Shown here piece by piece: positions 37,736 through 46,040 of a stretch of DNA of 58,466 nucleotides. A program made the position numbers and the translations under genes. Under the pieces are notes generated by a model. That model did no database searches and was not told the DNA's origin. It saw only the letters and a list, made by a program, of their open reading frames with translations. Position 1 is the first letter of the stretch. Each line of letters begins with the position of its first letter. This stretch comes from Microcystis elabens FACHB-917 (GTDB lineage Bacteria > Cyanobacteriota > Cyanobacteriia > PCC-6307 > Cyanobiaceae): contig NZ_JACJSZ010000017.1 of NCBI RefSeq assembly GCF_014698445.1, positions 1-58,466 on the forward strand, given 5' to 3'.

Positions 37736-38611
37736 ATGGAGCCCCTGGTTCCCCTGCCCCTGGCGGCGCTGCCGGCCCTTCCCCCGCTGGCCCTGGCGGT
37801 GGTGGGCCATGTGGAGATGGTCAGTTTCATCGGTGTGGAGCACCTGCCGGCCGCCGGCGAGATCCTCCATGCCGAGGATTTCTGTGAACTCCCCGCCGGC
37901 GGCGGTGCCGTGGTGGCCGTGCAGATGGCCCGCCTCACGGGAGAGCGGATCCCCTTCTTCACGGCCCTGGGCGACGACGCCATCGGGCGGCGGGCTGCCG
38001 GCGAGCTCGAGGCCCTGGGGCTGGAGCTGCACATCGCCTGGCGCCAGGCTCCGACGCGGCGGGGCCTCACCTTCATCGACGCCGGCGGCGAGCGCACGAT
38101 CACCGTGATCGGCGAGCGGCTGATGCCCACCGCGGCCGACGGGCTTCCCTGGCAGCGGCTGGAGCGGACCGAAGGGGTCTTCGTCACCGCCACCGATGCG
38201 GGCGGCCTGCGCCTGGCGCGTAGGGCGCGGGTGCTGGCCGCCACACCGCGGCTGCGGCTGCCGGTCCTGCGGGAGGCGGGGGTGACCCTCGATGCCCTGA
38301 TCGGCAGCGCCACCGACCCGGGTGAGGCCTACCGGCCCGAAGACCTCGATCCGCCGCCCCGCCTGCGCATCGGCACCGAGGCCGAGCGGGGCGGGGTGCT
38401 GGTGCCCGGCGGCCGCTATGCCGCCGTCCGCCGGACCGGGCCGGTGCGCGATGCCTACGGCGCCGGCGACAGCTTCGCCGCCGGCGTCACCACGGCCCTG
38501 GCCGCCGGCTGGGATCTGCGGCAGGCGATCAGCCTCGGCGCCCATTGCGGTGCGGCCTGCCTCGACGGGCGCGGCCCCTATGCCTCCCAGCTGCGGCTCA
38601 GCCGCCGCTGA
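37736..38611 (+). CDS. PfkB-family sugar kinase
   Basis: 291 residues. LALAVVGHVEMVSFIGVEHL opens the ribokinase fold, PAGGGAVVAVQMARLTGERI is the substrate-side signature, and RDAYGAGDSFAAGVTTAL contains the catalytic Asp and the anion hole of the PfkB C-terminal signature. It is shorter than ribokinase in the middle. Substrate unknown. The ATG follows the permease stop directly (TGA-ATG), so it belongs to the exporter transcript. The 3' end overlaps the convergent VOC gene by 14 bp. Confidence 0.9.
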   Translation: MEPLVPLPLAALPALPPLALAVVGHVEMVSFIGVEHLPAAGEILHAEDFCELPAGGGAVVAVQMARLTGERIPFFTALGDDAIGRRAAGELEALGLELHIAWRQAPTRRGLTFIDAGGERTITVIGERLMPTAADGLPWQRLERTEGVFVTATDAGGLRLARRARVLAATPRLRLPVLREAGVTLDALIGSATDPGEAYRPEDLDPPPRLRIGTEAERGGVLVPGGRYAAVRRTGPVRDAYGAGDSFAAGVTTALAAGWDLRQAISLGAHCGAACLDGRGPYASQLRLSRR

Positions 38612-38987
38612 CCAGCAGCAGCAGGCGGTTGTCCTCCGGATCGGCCAGCCAGGCCTCGGCCCCGAAAGGTTCCAGCCGCGGCGGCTCCACCGGCACCGCC
38701 CCCAGATCCACCACCGTGACGAGCCAGTCGTCGAGCACCTGCAGGGGAGGCGCCCCATCCGCCGGGCGGGAGAAGCAGAGGGCCAGCCGTCCCTCGCCGC
38801 GGGGGCGGGGACGCCGCCGTGAGGGGGCGTAGATCTCCAGCCGGCGCTCCCCCGGCCCCAGCAGACGCCAGTGGCTCGGGCTGAGGCCTGGCAGTGGGGC
38901 CGTCTCCAGCAGGGCGCCGTAGAAGGCCGCCAGCCGCTCGGGGTCATCGGCGGCCAGTACCAGATAAGACATCGGGATGGGGGGCAT
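38598..38987 (-). CDS. VOC (glyoxalase-like) family protein
   Basis: 129 residues from the ATG at 38987; a second ATG at 38972 (MSYLVLAADDPERLAAFYGA) may be the real one. Two beta-alpha-beta-beta-beta modules are visible: ADDPERLAAFYGALLETAPL and the second with FGAEAWLADPEDNRLLLLVS, the usual ending of VOC domains. The metal-ligand His of true glyoxalases is not obvious, so binding or dioxygenase-like roles are possible. The much longer open frame up to 40241 is antisense noise. Confidence 0.75.
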   Translation of the reverse strand: MPPIPMSYLVLAADDPERLAAFYGALLETAPLPGLSPSHWRLLGPGERRLEIYAPSRRRPRPRGEGRLALCFSRPADGAPPLQVLDDWLVTVVDLGAVPVEPPRLEPFGAEAWLADPEDNRLLLLVSGG

Positions 38988-39041
38988 CACGGGAGGCGCC
39001 TCGGCTCGCCACCATGGCAGCGGAGCGAATTCCCGGCGGCC

Positions 39042-39695
39042 ATGGCGGTGCAGGTACTGAGCGAGGCGGAGCGGCGCAAGCTGGACAGTTCGGATGACGC
39101 CCTCTTCTATGCCGAACCCCGCTTCGTGCAGCATCTCGACGCCGCCTTCCGCCGCCGGCTGACCGCGCTCTACCGCGAGCGGATCCCCCCCTGCGCGGTG
39201 GTGCTGGATCTGATGAGCAGCTGGGTGAGTCACCTGCCGGAGGACATCACCTACGAGGAAGTGATCGGCCATGGCCTCAACGGGGCCGAACTGGCGGCCA
39301 ATCCCCGCCTGGATCGGCACTGGGTCCAGAACCTCAACCAGGACCAGCGCCTGCCCCTGGCGGACGCCAGCGTGGATGCGGTGCTGATGGTGGCGGGCTG
39401 GCAGTACCTGCAGCGGCCCGAGCCGGTGGCGGCAGAACTGCTGCGGGTGGTCCGCCCCGGCGGCCAGGTGATCGTGGCCTTCTCGAACCGGATGTTCTTC
39501 CAGAAGGCCCCCCAGATCTGGACCGACGGCAGCGACCGGGATCACCTGACCTATGTAAGCCGGGTGCTGCGGGCCCAGGGCTGGCCGGAGCCGCAGCAGA
39601 TCGCCGAGCCGACCCGGGCCGAGGGCCCCCTGGGCTGGCTGGGGGGTCAGGGGGATCCCTTCTTCGCCGTGGTGGCCGAAAAGCCGACGCCCTAG
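39042..39695 (+). CDS. SAM-dependent methyltransferase, type 11-like
   Basis: 217 residues. VVLDLMSSWVSHLPE stands where motif I binds SAM and is degenerate compared with the usual Gly-rich loop. The later motifs VIGHGLNGAELAANPRLDRH, LADASVDAVLMVAGWQYLQR and LLRVVRPGGQVIVAFSNRMF are well formed. Members with this unusual first motif occur widely in cyanobacteria and plants; the substrate is unknown. The ATG at 39042 is used. It precedes the flavoprotein gene by 9 bp. Confidence 0.82.
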   Translation: MAVQVLSEAERRKLDSSDDALFYAEPRFVQHLDAAFRRRLTALYRERIPPCAVVLDLMSSWVSHLPEDITYEEVIGHGLNGAELAANPRLDRHWVQNLNQDQRLPLADASVDAVLMVAGWQYLQRPEPVAAELLRVVRPGGQVIVAFSNRMFFQKAPQIWTDGSDRDHLTYVSRVLRAQGWPEPQQIAEPTRAEGPLGWLGGQGDPFFAVVAEKPTP

Positions 39696-39704
39696 CTCCT
39701 GCCG

Positions 39705-40298
39705 ATGCCCGGATCCCAACCGCCGCCGTCCCCCGGGGAGCCCCTTCCCCCCTGGCGGGCCCTGGTGCGCGGCGCCCTTGAGCGGCAGGGCCGCTCCCCC
39801 CAGGCCCGCTGGCTGCAGTTGGCCAGCGTGGCGACGGACGGCACCCCGAGGGTGCGCACCCTGGTGTTTCGTTGCTGGGCGGGAGCGAGCTGCCTCGACC
39901 TGCTCACCGACCGTCGCAGTGCCAAGAGCGGCGAACTGGTCGGATCGGCGCCCCTGGAACTCTGCTGGGTGCTGCCCCGGGCCCGCAGCCAGTTCCGGCT
40001 CAGGGGCCACCGGCTGCCGCTCGATGGCGACGAGGAGGAACGGTCCCTGACCTTCCACTGGCAGGCCCTCACCCCCCGGGGCCGGGCCCTCTGGGGCTGG
40101 CCGGCCCCGGGGCAAGCGCTCCTGCCGGAGGGACCGTTCCCCCGCGAGCTGGGGGAGGACGCACCACGGCCAGCGCATTTCGAGCTGCTGCGGGTGCGGC
40201 TGCAGCGGGTGGAACTGCTGGAGCTGACAGGGCACCCTCATCGGCGCCGTTGCTGGCGTGCCGACAACGGCTGGCAGGAGGAACGGCTCAATCCTTGA
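39705..40298 (+). CDS. PPOX-type FMN flavoprotein (Npun_F5749/Alr4036-like)
   Basis: 197 residues. After a Pro-rich start, LVRGALERQGRSPQARWLQL, then SVATDGTPRVRTLVF and LDLLTDRRSAKSGELVGSAP make the FMN-binding split barrel of the pyridoxamine-phosphate-oxidase superfamily. The C-terminal FELLRVRLQRVELLELTGHP and RRRCWRADNGWQEERLNP match the pdxH-like end. Cyanobacterial members are thought to be flavin reductases or PNPOx-related proteins. True PdxH activity cannot be claimed. Confidence 0.85.
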   Translation: MPGSQPPPSPGEPLPPWRALVRGALERQGRSPQARWLQLASVATDGTPRVRTLVFRCWAGASCLDLLTDRRSAKSGELVGSAPLELCWVLPRARSQFRLRGHRLPLDGDEEERSLTFHWQALTPRGRALWGWPAPGQALLPEGPFPRELGEDAPRPAHFELLRVRLQRVELLELTGHPHRRRCWRADNGWQEERLNP

Positions 40299-40326
40299 GC
40301 GAAATCCGTGAGCGAAATCCGTGAGC
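40296..40326 (+). repeat. Short tandem repeat at the flavoprotein stop
   Basis: The 13-base unit TGAGCGAAATCCG occurs twice in a row (40296-40308 and 40309-40321) and is followed by TGAGC. The first unit contains the stop codon of the flavoprotein gene. It is probably a recent slippage duplication. Confidence 0.75.
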
Positions 40327-40395
40327 TGGATCGGCGCCCCAGGGTGGCCACGGTTAATAGATCTTCACATTAAAGTAGGAGAAAGTGATCGATCC

Positions 40396-40608
40396 ATGCT
40401 CAACGTCCTGTTTCCCATCGTCTACATGGTGAGCTTCGCGGTGATCGCCGGCGGCGCCTTCGCCCTGATGACCCAGAACCTGCGCAGCGCCCCCTCCGGC
40501 CCCTCGCCCCGGCGACGCCACCCGGAGGCACCGGCCCAGGGGGAGGAGGTTCTCTACGTCGACCTCAGCCGGGAGCGGCTGGAGAAGCTCTACGAACAGG
40601 CCGGCTGA
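40396..40608 (+). CDS. DUF2973 family small membrane protein
   Basis: 70 residues: one N-terminal helix (LFPIVYMVSFAVIAGGAFAL), a basic Pro-rich linker, and the ending VLYVDLSRERLEKLYEQAG, which fits DUF2973 proteins found only in cyanobacteria. The ATG at 40396 has AGGAG about 14 bases upstream. It is convergent with the next gene (10 bp). Confidence 0.7.
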   Translation: MLNVLFPIVYMVSFAVIAGGAFALMTQNLRSAPSGPSPRRRHPEAPAQGEEVLYVDLSRERLEKLYEQAG

Positions 40609-40617
40609 GCCGGACGC

Positions 40618-41397
40618 TCAGTTCGGGAAGACGGTGATGGCCGCCATCTCCCGGTAGGTGTCGTCGGCCATGGCATCGACGCGGAACGCGGTCCAGGTGG
40701 CGAAGGGTTCCGGATCACTGGCGGCGATCGGCCACTCGATGCGTCGCTTCCGGTAGGTGAGCCCGACGCAGGTGAGGGACTGGTCGTCGGCCATCAGCGA
40801 CCAGAGAAGCTGAAGGTCGCTGCGCTGGTACGGAAACGGCCCCTCCTGAAGGCCGGCATCGGCGGGATAGCCGGGGGCGAGTTCCAGACCGCGCTGGTTC
40901 TCCCAGCAGAGAAAGGCGCCGTTCTCGGTGGGATAGAACCAGCAGGTCTCGTTGTCCGCCTCCCTCAGGGGGAACTGGTCGAGGCAACGGACGGTCTCGA
41001 TGACGAGGTGCTCGGCCGGATGGCCGCCACTCGGCACTCGCTCCGGGCCGCCCAGCTCATAGGCGCCGAGCCAGAGGGCCCGCGGCTCGATATGGGGCAC
41101 CACCGCATCGCAGATCAGGCGGTGGGATGGCACCACTTCCGCAGGGGAATCGGCCGGCTGTTCCGGGCAGGGAGCGGTGAGCAGGGGCTCGAAGGGGTCG
41201 GCACCACTGACGTTGGCCTGGCCGGAGCCCACCAGGTCGTCCAGGCTCAGGGACATCTCGGCAGGCACCCGGAACATGCGCAGGGCGATGCCACTGCGAA
41301 CGCCCAGGAGCTGGGCCGCCCGGAGGTCCTCCCAGGAGGCGCCATCGCCGGGAAGCCCTCCCTCGGGAGCCAGTACGAAGACGAGAGCGTGCGCCAT
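40618..41397 (-). CDS. Hypothetical protein, unrecognised family
   Basis: 259 residues from the ATG at 41397 (MAHALVFVLAPEGGLPGDGA). It is soluble, has no signal peptide, and is rich in Pro, Glu and Trp. Stretches that look structured are SWEDLRAAQLLGVRSGIALR, ALWLGAYELGG, ETCWFYPTENGAFLCWENQR, LWSLMADDQSLTCVGLTYRK and FATWTAFRVDAMADDTYREM. Amino-acid use is balanced and like the neighbours, so it is a real gene. I do not recognise its family. It is followed on the plus side by the hli region. Confidence 0.65.
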   Translation of the reverse strand: MAHALVFVLAPEGGLPGDGASWEDLRAAQLLGVRSGIALRMFRVPAEMSLSLDDLVGSGQANVSGADPFEPLLTAPCPEQPADSPAEVVPSHRLICDAVVPHIEPRALWLGAYELGGPERVPSGGHPAEHLVIETVRCLDQFPLREADNETCWFYPTENGAFLCWENQRGLELAPGYPADAGLQEGPFPYQRSDLQLLWSLMADDQSLTCVGLTYRKRRIEWPIAASDPEPFATWTAFRVDAMADDTYREMAAITVFPN

Positions 41398-41480
41398 GGG
41401 AGAGCGGAGGGAACGCCGCAAACATCAAAGCCCGGATGGCAGAACCACCCGGGCCGATGGGACTGAGGCCGCTGCAGCGA

Positions 41481-41624
41481 TCAGCCGAGGCCGATCTGGG
41501 CAAGGATGCCCTGGCCGGTGAGGATCTCGGTGCCGAGGCCGATCACGAAACCGAGCATGGCCAGGCGGCCGTTCCAGGTTTCAGCGAAAGTGACGAAGCC
41601 GAAGCGGGTGGTGGAGTCGGACAT
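41481..41624 (-). CDS. hli: High-light-inducible protein (Hli/Scp)
   Basis: 47 residues. A single transmembrane helix carries the chlorophyll-binding motif in FAETWNGRLAMLGFVIGLGTE (shortened form of the ExxNxRxAM motif), followed by ILTGQGILAQIGL. Such proteins bind chlorophyll and carotenoid, protect photosystem II assembly and are induced by strong light. A TTTACACT element about 30 bp upstream on the minus strand may be the -10. Hli fits the photoprotection theme of the 30-33 kb cluster, though it stands alone. Confidence 0.93.
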   Translation of the reverse strand: MSDSTTRFGFVTFAETWNGRLAMLGFVIGLGTEILTGQGILAQIGLG

Positions 41625-41685
41625 GGGGGAGTTCGTTGCGAAACTTGAACGGAGTGTAAACGATCGTGAAGGGTTGTGACTGTCG

Positions 41686-41970
41686 TCAGCGATGCCGTCG
41701 ACGACCCAGGGGTTCGATCCACTCCTCCAGCACACCGGCGGCCGGGGCCGATGAGGAGGAGGTGCCGGCGGGGGCACCGAAGGGGCCGCCGGCGGGCCCC
41801 AGGCGGCAGCCCAGATGAATGTCCCCCTGATCGAGCAGGCGGCCGAGCCGCAGGGCCGTGGCTTCCTCCAGCCGGGAGAACCCGTCCTGGCCCTGGGTGA
41901 GCCAGGAGAGCTCGGCAGGGGTGATGACGCCGGTGGAGAGGGATTCGAGATAGAGCTCACCGACCGTCAT
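41686..41970 (-). CDS. Conserved cyanobacterial hypothetical protein
   Basis: 94 residues from the ATG at 41970: MTVGELYLESLSTGVITPAE, LSWLTQGQDGFSRLEEATAL, RLGRLLDQGDIHLGCRL, then a Gly/Ser/Pro-rich tail. The first 60 residues match a small family I recall only from picocyanobacteria, helical and with an invariant-looking LGRLLDQG. Function unknown. It lies 61 bp upstream of hli on the same strand. A frame upstream to 42165 is not used. Confidence 0.7.
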   Translation of the reverse strand: MTVGELYLESLSTGVITPAELSWLTQGQDGFSRLEEATALRLGRLLDQGDIHLGCRLGPAGGPFGAPAGTSSSSAPAAGVLEEWIEPLGRRRHR

Positions 41971-42111
41971 GGCTGATGTAACGGAAGATGAAGATTGTGG
42001 CGCGGGTCCCGGGCGACCGCGGGGCCCCTCGGAAGCCCTCGGGAGGAGTGTCCGGCCGGACTCACGCGGTCGGGGCGGCGCCTCCGTTACATTTCTTAAG
42101 ACGTTCCTTGG

Positions 42112-42142
42112 GGGCGGGTCTGGCTGACCCGTCCTTTTTTTT
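42112..42142 (+). terminator. Strong Rho-independent terminator with no upstream gene
   Basis: GGGCGGGTC (42112-42120) and GACCCGTCC (42126-42134) form nine pairs, one a G-T wobble, around the TGGCT loop. Eight T follow (42135-42142). The nearest plus-strand gene ends 1.5 kb upstream, so it probably ends a small RNA or a leader of the microprotein gene. Confidence 0.85.
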
Positions 42143-42196
42143 GCGCGCTGATCTGGTGGCCGCATCAGGATGGAGGTGCAGTCGGGGCTCAGACGG

Positions 42197-42307
42197 ATGG
42201 AGACGGAGACGGTGCTGCCCCTGGCCGGAGCGGCTCTGCTGATCGTGATGGTGGTGGTGGGCGTGGTGGTGGTTGTGCTTCGGCCCAGCGACCTCCCGAA
42301 ACGCTGA
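42197..42307 (+). CDS. Candidate 36-residue single-helix membrane microprotein
   Basis: METETVLPLAGAALLIVMVV, then VGVVVVVLRPSDLPKR: one strongly hydrophobic helix with a short acidic N-end and basic C-end, the build of small thylakoid subunits. It does not match PsbN, PetN, PetM, PsaM or Ycf12 as I remember them. It lies 22 bp before the photolyase and 54 bp after the terminator. The Val-rich repeats of GTG may also be chance. Confidence 0.4.
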   Translation: METETVLPLAGAALLIVMVVVGVVVVVLRPSDLPKR

Positions 42308-42329
42308 AGCGGATTCCTAGCCTGCGGCG

Positions 42330-43934
42330 ATGGCGCTGCAGGTGGTCTGGTTCAAGCGCGATCTGCGCCTCGCCGACCACCGACCGCTGGTGGAGGCGGC
42401 CAGGCGCGGACCGGTGCTGCCCCTCTACGTGGTCGAACCGGAGCTGTGGCGGCAGCCGGACAGCTCGGGCCGCCAGTGGAATTTCTGCCGGGAAGCGCTC
42501 GAGGAGCTCCAGCAGGCGCTGGCCGGCCTGGGCCAGCCACTGGTGGTGCGGATCGGCGAGGTGGTGGCCGTGCTGGAGGCGGCCCATCGCCGCCACGGCA
42601 TCGCCGCGCTCTGGAGCCATCAGGAGACCGGCAACCTCTGGACCTACGCCCGGGACCGGCGGGTGGCCGCCTGGGCCCGCGAACGGGGGATCCCCTGGCG
42701 GGAGTTCACCGGCTTCGGGGTGATGCGGGGCCGCAAGGATCGCCGCGGCTGGGCCCGGGACTGGGAGCGGCGCATGGCCGAACCGCTTCTGGAGGCTCCC
42801 GTCGCCCTGCCCCCCCTGGACGACATCGCCCCCCGGCAGCTGCCCAGCGCCGCCGACCTTGGGCTGGCGGCGGACCCCTGTCCGATGCGGCAGCGGGGGG
42901 GGCGCCGCGAAGGCCTGGAGCTGCTGGCGAGCTTCCTGCGCCAGCGGGGGCGCCGCTACCACCGCCGGCTCTCCAGTCCCCTCACGGCCTTCGAGGGCTG
43001 CTCGCGTCTCTCGCCCCACCTGGCCTGGGGCACCCTCTCGATGGCGGAGGTGACCCAGGCCACCCGGGCCCGTCGGGCGGAGCTGCCGGCCCTGCCTGCC
43101 GAGGTCGACGCGGGCTGGCCCCGGGCCCTGGACGCCTTCCTGTCGCGCCTGCACTGGCACTGCCACTTCATCCAGAAGCTGGAGTGCGAGCCCTCGATCG
43201 AGATCCTCGAGCTGCACCCCGCCACCCGGGGGCTGCGCCAGAGCGATCCCGAACGACTGGCGGCCTGGAGCGGGGGGCACACCGGGGTGCCGTTCGTGGA
43301 TGCCTGCATGCGCGCGCTGGAGGCCAGCGGCTGGATCAACTTCCGGATGCGGGCGATGTTGCTGTCCTTCGCCAGCCACCACCTCTGGATCGACTGGCGT
43401 GACACCGGCCTGCACCTGGCCCGCCAGTTCGTGGACTACGAGCCCGGCATCCACTGGAGCCAGTGCCAGATGCAGAGCGGCACCACGGGCATCAACACGA
43501 TCCGGATCTACAACCCGATCAAGCAGGGCCTCGACCACGATCCGGCGGGTGAGTTTCTCGCCCGTTGGCTGCCGGAACTGGCGGGGGTGCCGGTGGTCTG
43601 GCGCCACGAACCCTGGCGGATGGATCCGGCCGCCCAGGTCGCCAGCGGCTGCTGCATCGGCCGCGACTACCCGGCCCCGATCGTGGAGGTGGCCGCCGCC
43701 GCCCGGGAGGCCCGGGAACGGCTCTGGGGCCTGCGCCGCCAGCCCGGCTTCGGCGCCGCCGCCGATGCGATCCAGGAACGGCACGGCTCCCGCCGATCGG
43801 GACTTCCGCCCTCCGGCGGCAGGAGGGGCGGCGGCGGCAACCGTCGCCGGCAGCCGCGGGCAGCCGAGGGTCAGCTCAGCCTGGACCTGGACCTGGACCC
43901 GGGGATGGCGGGCGCTTCACGATCCGTTACCTGA
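42330..43934 (+). CDS. Cryptochrome/photolyase family protein
   Basis: 534 residues. The N-terminal antenna domain starts LQVVWFKRDLRLADHRPLVE. The FAD domain carries CSRLSPHLAWGTLS, WHCHFIQKLECEPS, the signature SGGHTGVPFVDACMRALEAS, GWINFRMRAMLLSFASHHL and the WSQCQMQSGTTGINTIRIYN region. The C-terminal 60 residues are basic, Arg/Gly-rich and low-complexity, ending LSLDLDLDPGM. It may repair cyclobutane or 6-4 photoproducts or act as a sensor; I cannot tell which from motifs. It fits the light-stress content of the window. Confidence 0.92.
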   Translation: MALQVVWFKRDLRLADHRPLVEAARRGPVLPLYVVEPELWRQPDSSGRQWNFCREALEELQQALAGLGQPLVVRIGEVVAVLEAAHRRHGIAALWSHQETGNLWTYARDRRVAAWARERGIPWREFTGFGVMRGRKDRRGWARDWERRMAEPLLEAPVALPPLDDIAPRQLPSAADLGLAADPCPMRQRGGRREGLELLASFLRQRGRRYHRRLSSPLTAFEGCSRLSPHLAWGTLSMAEVTQATRARRAELPALPAEVDAGWPRALDAFLSRLHWHCHFIQKLECEPSIEILELHPATRGLRQSDPERLAAWSGGHTGVPFVDACMRALEASGWINFRMRAMLLSFASHHLWIDWRDTGLHLARQFVDYEPGIHWSQCQMQSGTTGINTIRIYNPIKQGLDHDPAGEFLARWLPELAGVPVVWRHEPWRMDPAAQVASGCCIGRDYPAPIVEVAAAAREARERLWGLRRQPGFGAAADAIQERHGSRRSGLPPSGGRRGGGGNRRRQPRAAEGQLSLDLDLDPGMAGASRSVT

Positions 43935-43966
43935 ATCGCCAGAATCCTCACAATTCCCCTGCCGCC

Positions 43967-44635
43967 ATGACCACCTCGCTGCTGCTCGAGCTCTTCGCGG
44001 GCTTCTTCACCGCCTTCATCGCCCTCTGGATGCTGGCCCTCAATCGCCCCACCGTTGCCGTTGCGGCCCGGGCGGAGACCGGAGCTGGTCCGTCGGCGCC
44101 GCTCACGGCCTTCGCCGCCAGCCTGCGTCGGGCCCTGGGGTCCTACTTCCTGCGGGAGGGACGGCTGGCCAACATCGGACTGCTGGTCCTGCGGCTGGCC
44201 ATCGGCGCGATGATGATCCATCACGGCCAGGACAAGCTGGCCAACTCGCAGTCCTTCGCGGACAACTACGTGGTGCCCTTGCACCTGCCCTTCCCGCTGT
44301 TCCTCGCCCAGGTGGCCGGCTACTCGGAAATCCTGGGCAGCTGGCTGCTGATCCTGGGTCTGCTCTCCCCCCTGGGGGCTCTGGCCCTCACCGGCACCAT
44401 GGCCGTGGCGGCCTACCACCACATCCTCACCAGCGGTTTCAACATCTACGTGCTTGAGCTGGTGGTGCTCTACCTGGGAGGCAGCCTGGCCCTGCTGCTG
44501 GTGGGTCCTGGTCGCTACTCCTTCGACGCCGGCATCATCAACGGCCTGATTGCTGGCACCGCGACCAGCGGCAACATGACCACGGCCATCAGCGAGGTGT
44601 CCGTCTCCTACGACATGGTGGCAGAAGTCAGCTGA
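43967..44635 (+). CDS. DoxX family membrane protein
   Basis: 222 residues from the ATG at 43967. A first helix (LLLELFAGFFTAFIALWMLA) precedes a linker, then the DoxX core of four helices: NIGLLVLRLAIGAMMIHHGQ, LFLAQVAGYSEILGSWLLIL, ALALTGTMAVAAYHHI and IYVLELVVLYLGGSLALLLV. It may act in redox or quinone-linked stress. The frame is open upstream inside the photolyase, but homology starts here. An inverted repeat follows 20 bp after the stop. Confidence 0.85.
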   Translation: MTTSLLLELFAGFFTAFIALWMLALNRPTVAVAARAETGAGPSAPLTAFAASLRRALGSYFLREGRLANIGLLVLRLAIGAMMIHHGQDKLANSQSFADNYVVPLHLPFPLFLAQVAGYSEILGSWLLILGLLSPLGALALTGTMAVAAYHHILTSGFNIYVLELVVLYLGGSLALLLVGPGRYSFDAGIINGLIAGTATSGNMTTAISEVSVSYDMVAEVS

Positions 44636-44654
44636 GGGTTCCTCCAATGCCTGA

Positions 44655-44696
44655 GATCTGAAGGTAGCCGGATGCAAACCCGACCACCTTCAGATC
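44655..44696. terminator. Perfect 11-bp inverted repeat between convergent genes
   Basis: GATCTGAAGGT (44655-44665) and ACCTTCAGATC (44686-44696) are exact complements with a 20-base loop. It lies between DoxX and the convergent broken barrel gene. There is no T-run on either side, so it may be a weak bidirectional terminator or an mRNA 3' end structure. Confidence 0.5.
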
Positions 44697-44731
44697 AGTT
44701 CGCCGGGTCGGTCTTCACACCGTCCGCTCCA

Positions 44732-46016
44732 TCACTGGCCCCGTGCCTGGCTCCTTGGGTCCCCACCCCAACGCAACTGGATCCCGCCTCCCAGATTCCA
44801 GGAGGGACCCCCGCCGTAGAAGCCCGCCCCCCCTCGCAAAGAAAAGGTGGTGTTGTTCCGCAGGGTGTAGGCCAGACCACCCTGCAGCCCCAGGCCACTG
44901 CCCTGGATGGGGGAACCGGCGGGCCTGACTGGTGGTCAGGCCGAAGCCGTCGGTCACCCGGTTGGATGGGGCATTGCCCACGAAACCGGGCCCGAGCCAG
45001 CTCAGGCGCAGGGAGGGAGTGAACAGATTGGGGCCATCCTTCTGGGTGCCCCCCAGGTGAGGCCGATATCTGCCGTGCCCACCGTGCTCCCGGAGGATGG
45101 AACATTCCAGAGTCGGTGGGTGGCCGGATCCGTCACGGTGACGCCCCCCAGGGACAGGCTTGTCAGGGTCAGCAGGGCACTGGGCTCAAGCGTCTGACTG
45201 TCCGAGAGACTGATCCTGCCCCCGAAACGGTTGGCCAGGTTCAAGCCGCTGTCTCCCACCGAAGGGGTGCTGCTGCGGATACCGAAGGCGTTGCTGCTGC
45301 TGATGGCGAAGGGCTGCTCCGCCTGCCGTGCATCGCCGCCGGCCACCACACCGATGAACCAGCTGGGCTTGGTCACCTGCACCAGCAGACCTCCTCCCCT
45401 CAGCTGGGTACGGGCGGAACGGCCGCTGAACTGGGTGCCACCGGTGGCGGCAAAGGAGCCTGAATCGACAGAGAAGCTGCCGAATCGGCCAAGGGCACCG
45501 ATCACCAGATCGCCGACGGCGTAGTTGAGCGGCAGGCCAGTCTGGGCACCACGGAAGGAGGAGGGACCTCCGGAAGCCCCCTGGGTCAACGGCCCACCGA
45601 AACCGCCGCCGAACAGGCGCAGCCGCCAGCCATCCCGTTCACTGAAGTAACCGCCAGGCCTGAGGCTGAAACGGAAATCCGACTTGGTTTCACCCTCCGA
45701 CAAAGGCACCGCCAGCGTGGACGGGCTCCGCACCTCCTGCCGAGGCTGGTTCAGGCGTGGTGACGGGCGGTGTCACGGGCGGCTTGACGGGCGGTGTCAC
45801 GGGCGGCGTCACGGGCGGAGGCAGGCAGAACGCAGCCTCGGTTCCATCGGGGCCTACAACCGCACTGGCCTCGCCCGCCCCGATCACAGCGCCGCAAACA
45901 ACCGGGACGCTCAACGCGCAACGCAGACCGCGAGTCCGGTAGCGACGGCGAGCTGCCGGCTCCGGAACGGAGGGTTCCAACGGCTCAGAAGGGCTGACCA
46001 GGAAGCGACTCGCCAT
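44732..46016 (-). pseudogene. Outer-membrane beta-barrel/autotransporter-like gene, frame broken at least three times
   Basis: The start MASRFLVSPSEPLEPSVPEP leads into a signal peptide (RTRGLRCALSVPVVCGAVIG) and a Pro-rich repeat (PPVTPPVTPPVK). The frame then shifts near 45760 to a barrel domain (RFSLRPGGYFSERDGWRLRL to TADIGLTWG), shifts again at a run of six C (45049-45054) to GPNLFTPSLRLSWLGPGFVG, and a third time at five G (44909-44913) to GLAYTLRNNTTFSLRGGAGF and a TGA at 44732. Read across the breaks it makes one exported barrel protein of about 425 residues. The last two breaks are in homopolymers, so sequencing error is a possible alternative. Confidence 0.7.
45757..45816 (-). repeat. 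Five 12-bp units coding for a Pro-Pro-Val-Thr linker
   Basis: Five consecutive 12-base units of the GGTGTCACGGGC type (45757, 45769, 45781, 45793, 45805). On the minus strand they encode PPVT or PPVK repeats of the broken barrel protein. The first frame break lies at its downstream edge. Confidence 0.8.
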
Positions 46017-46040
46017 GGCGCCAACATTGGTGCAAGGCTC

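Noticed and set aside
40609..40623. CTGAGC/GCTCAG inverted repeat between convergent genes
   Set aside because: Only six pairs and no T-run; too weak to list as a terminator.
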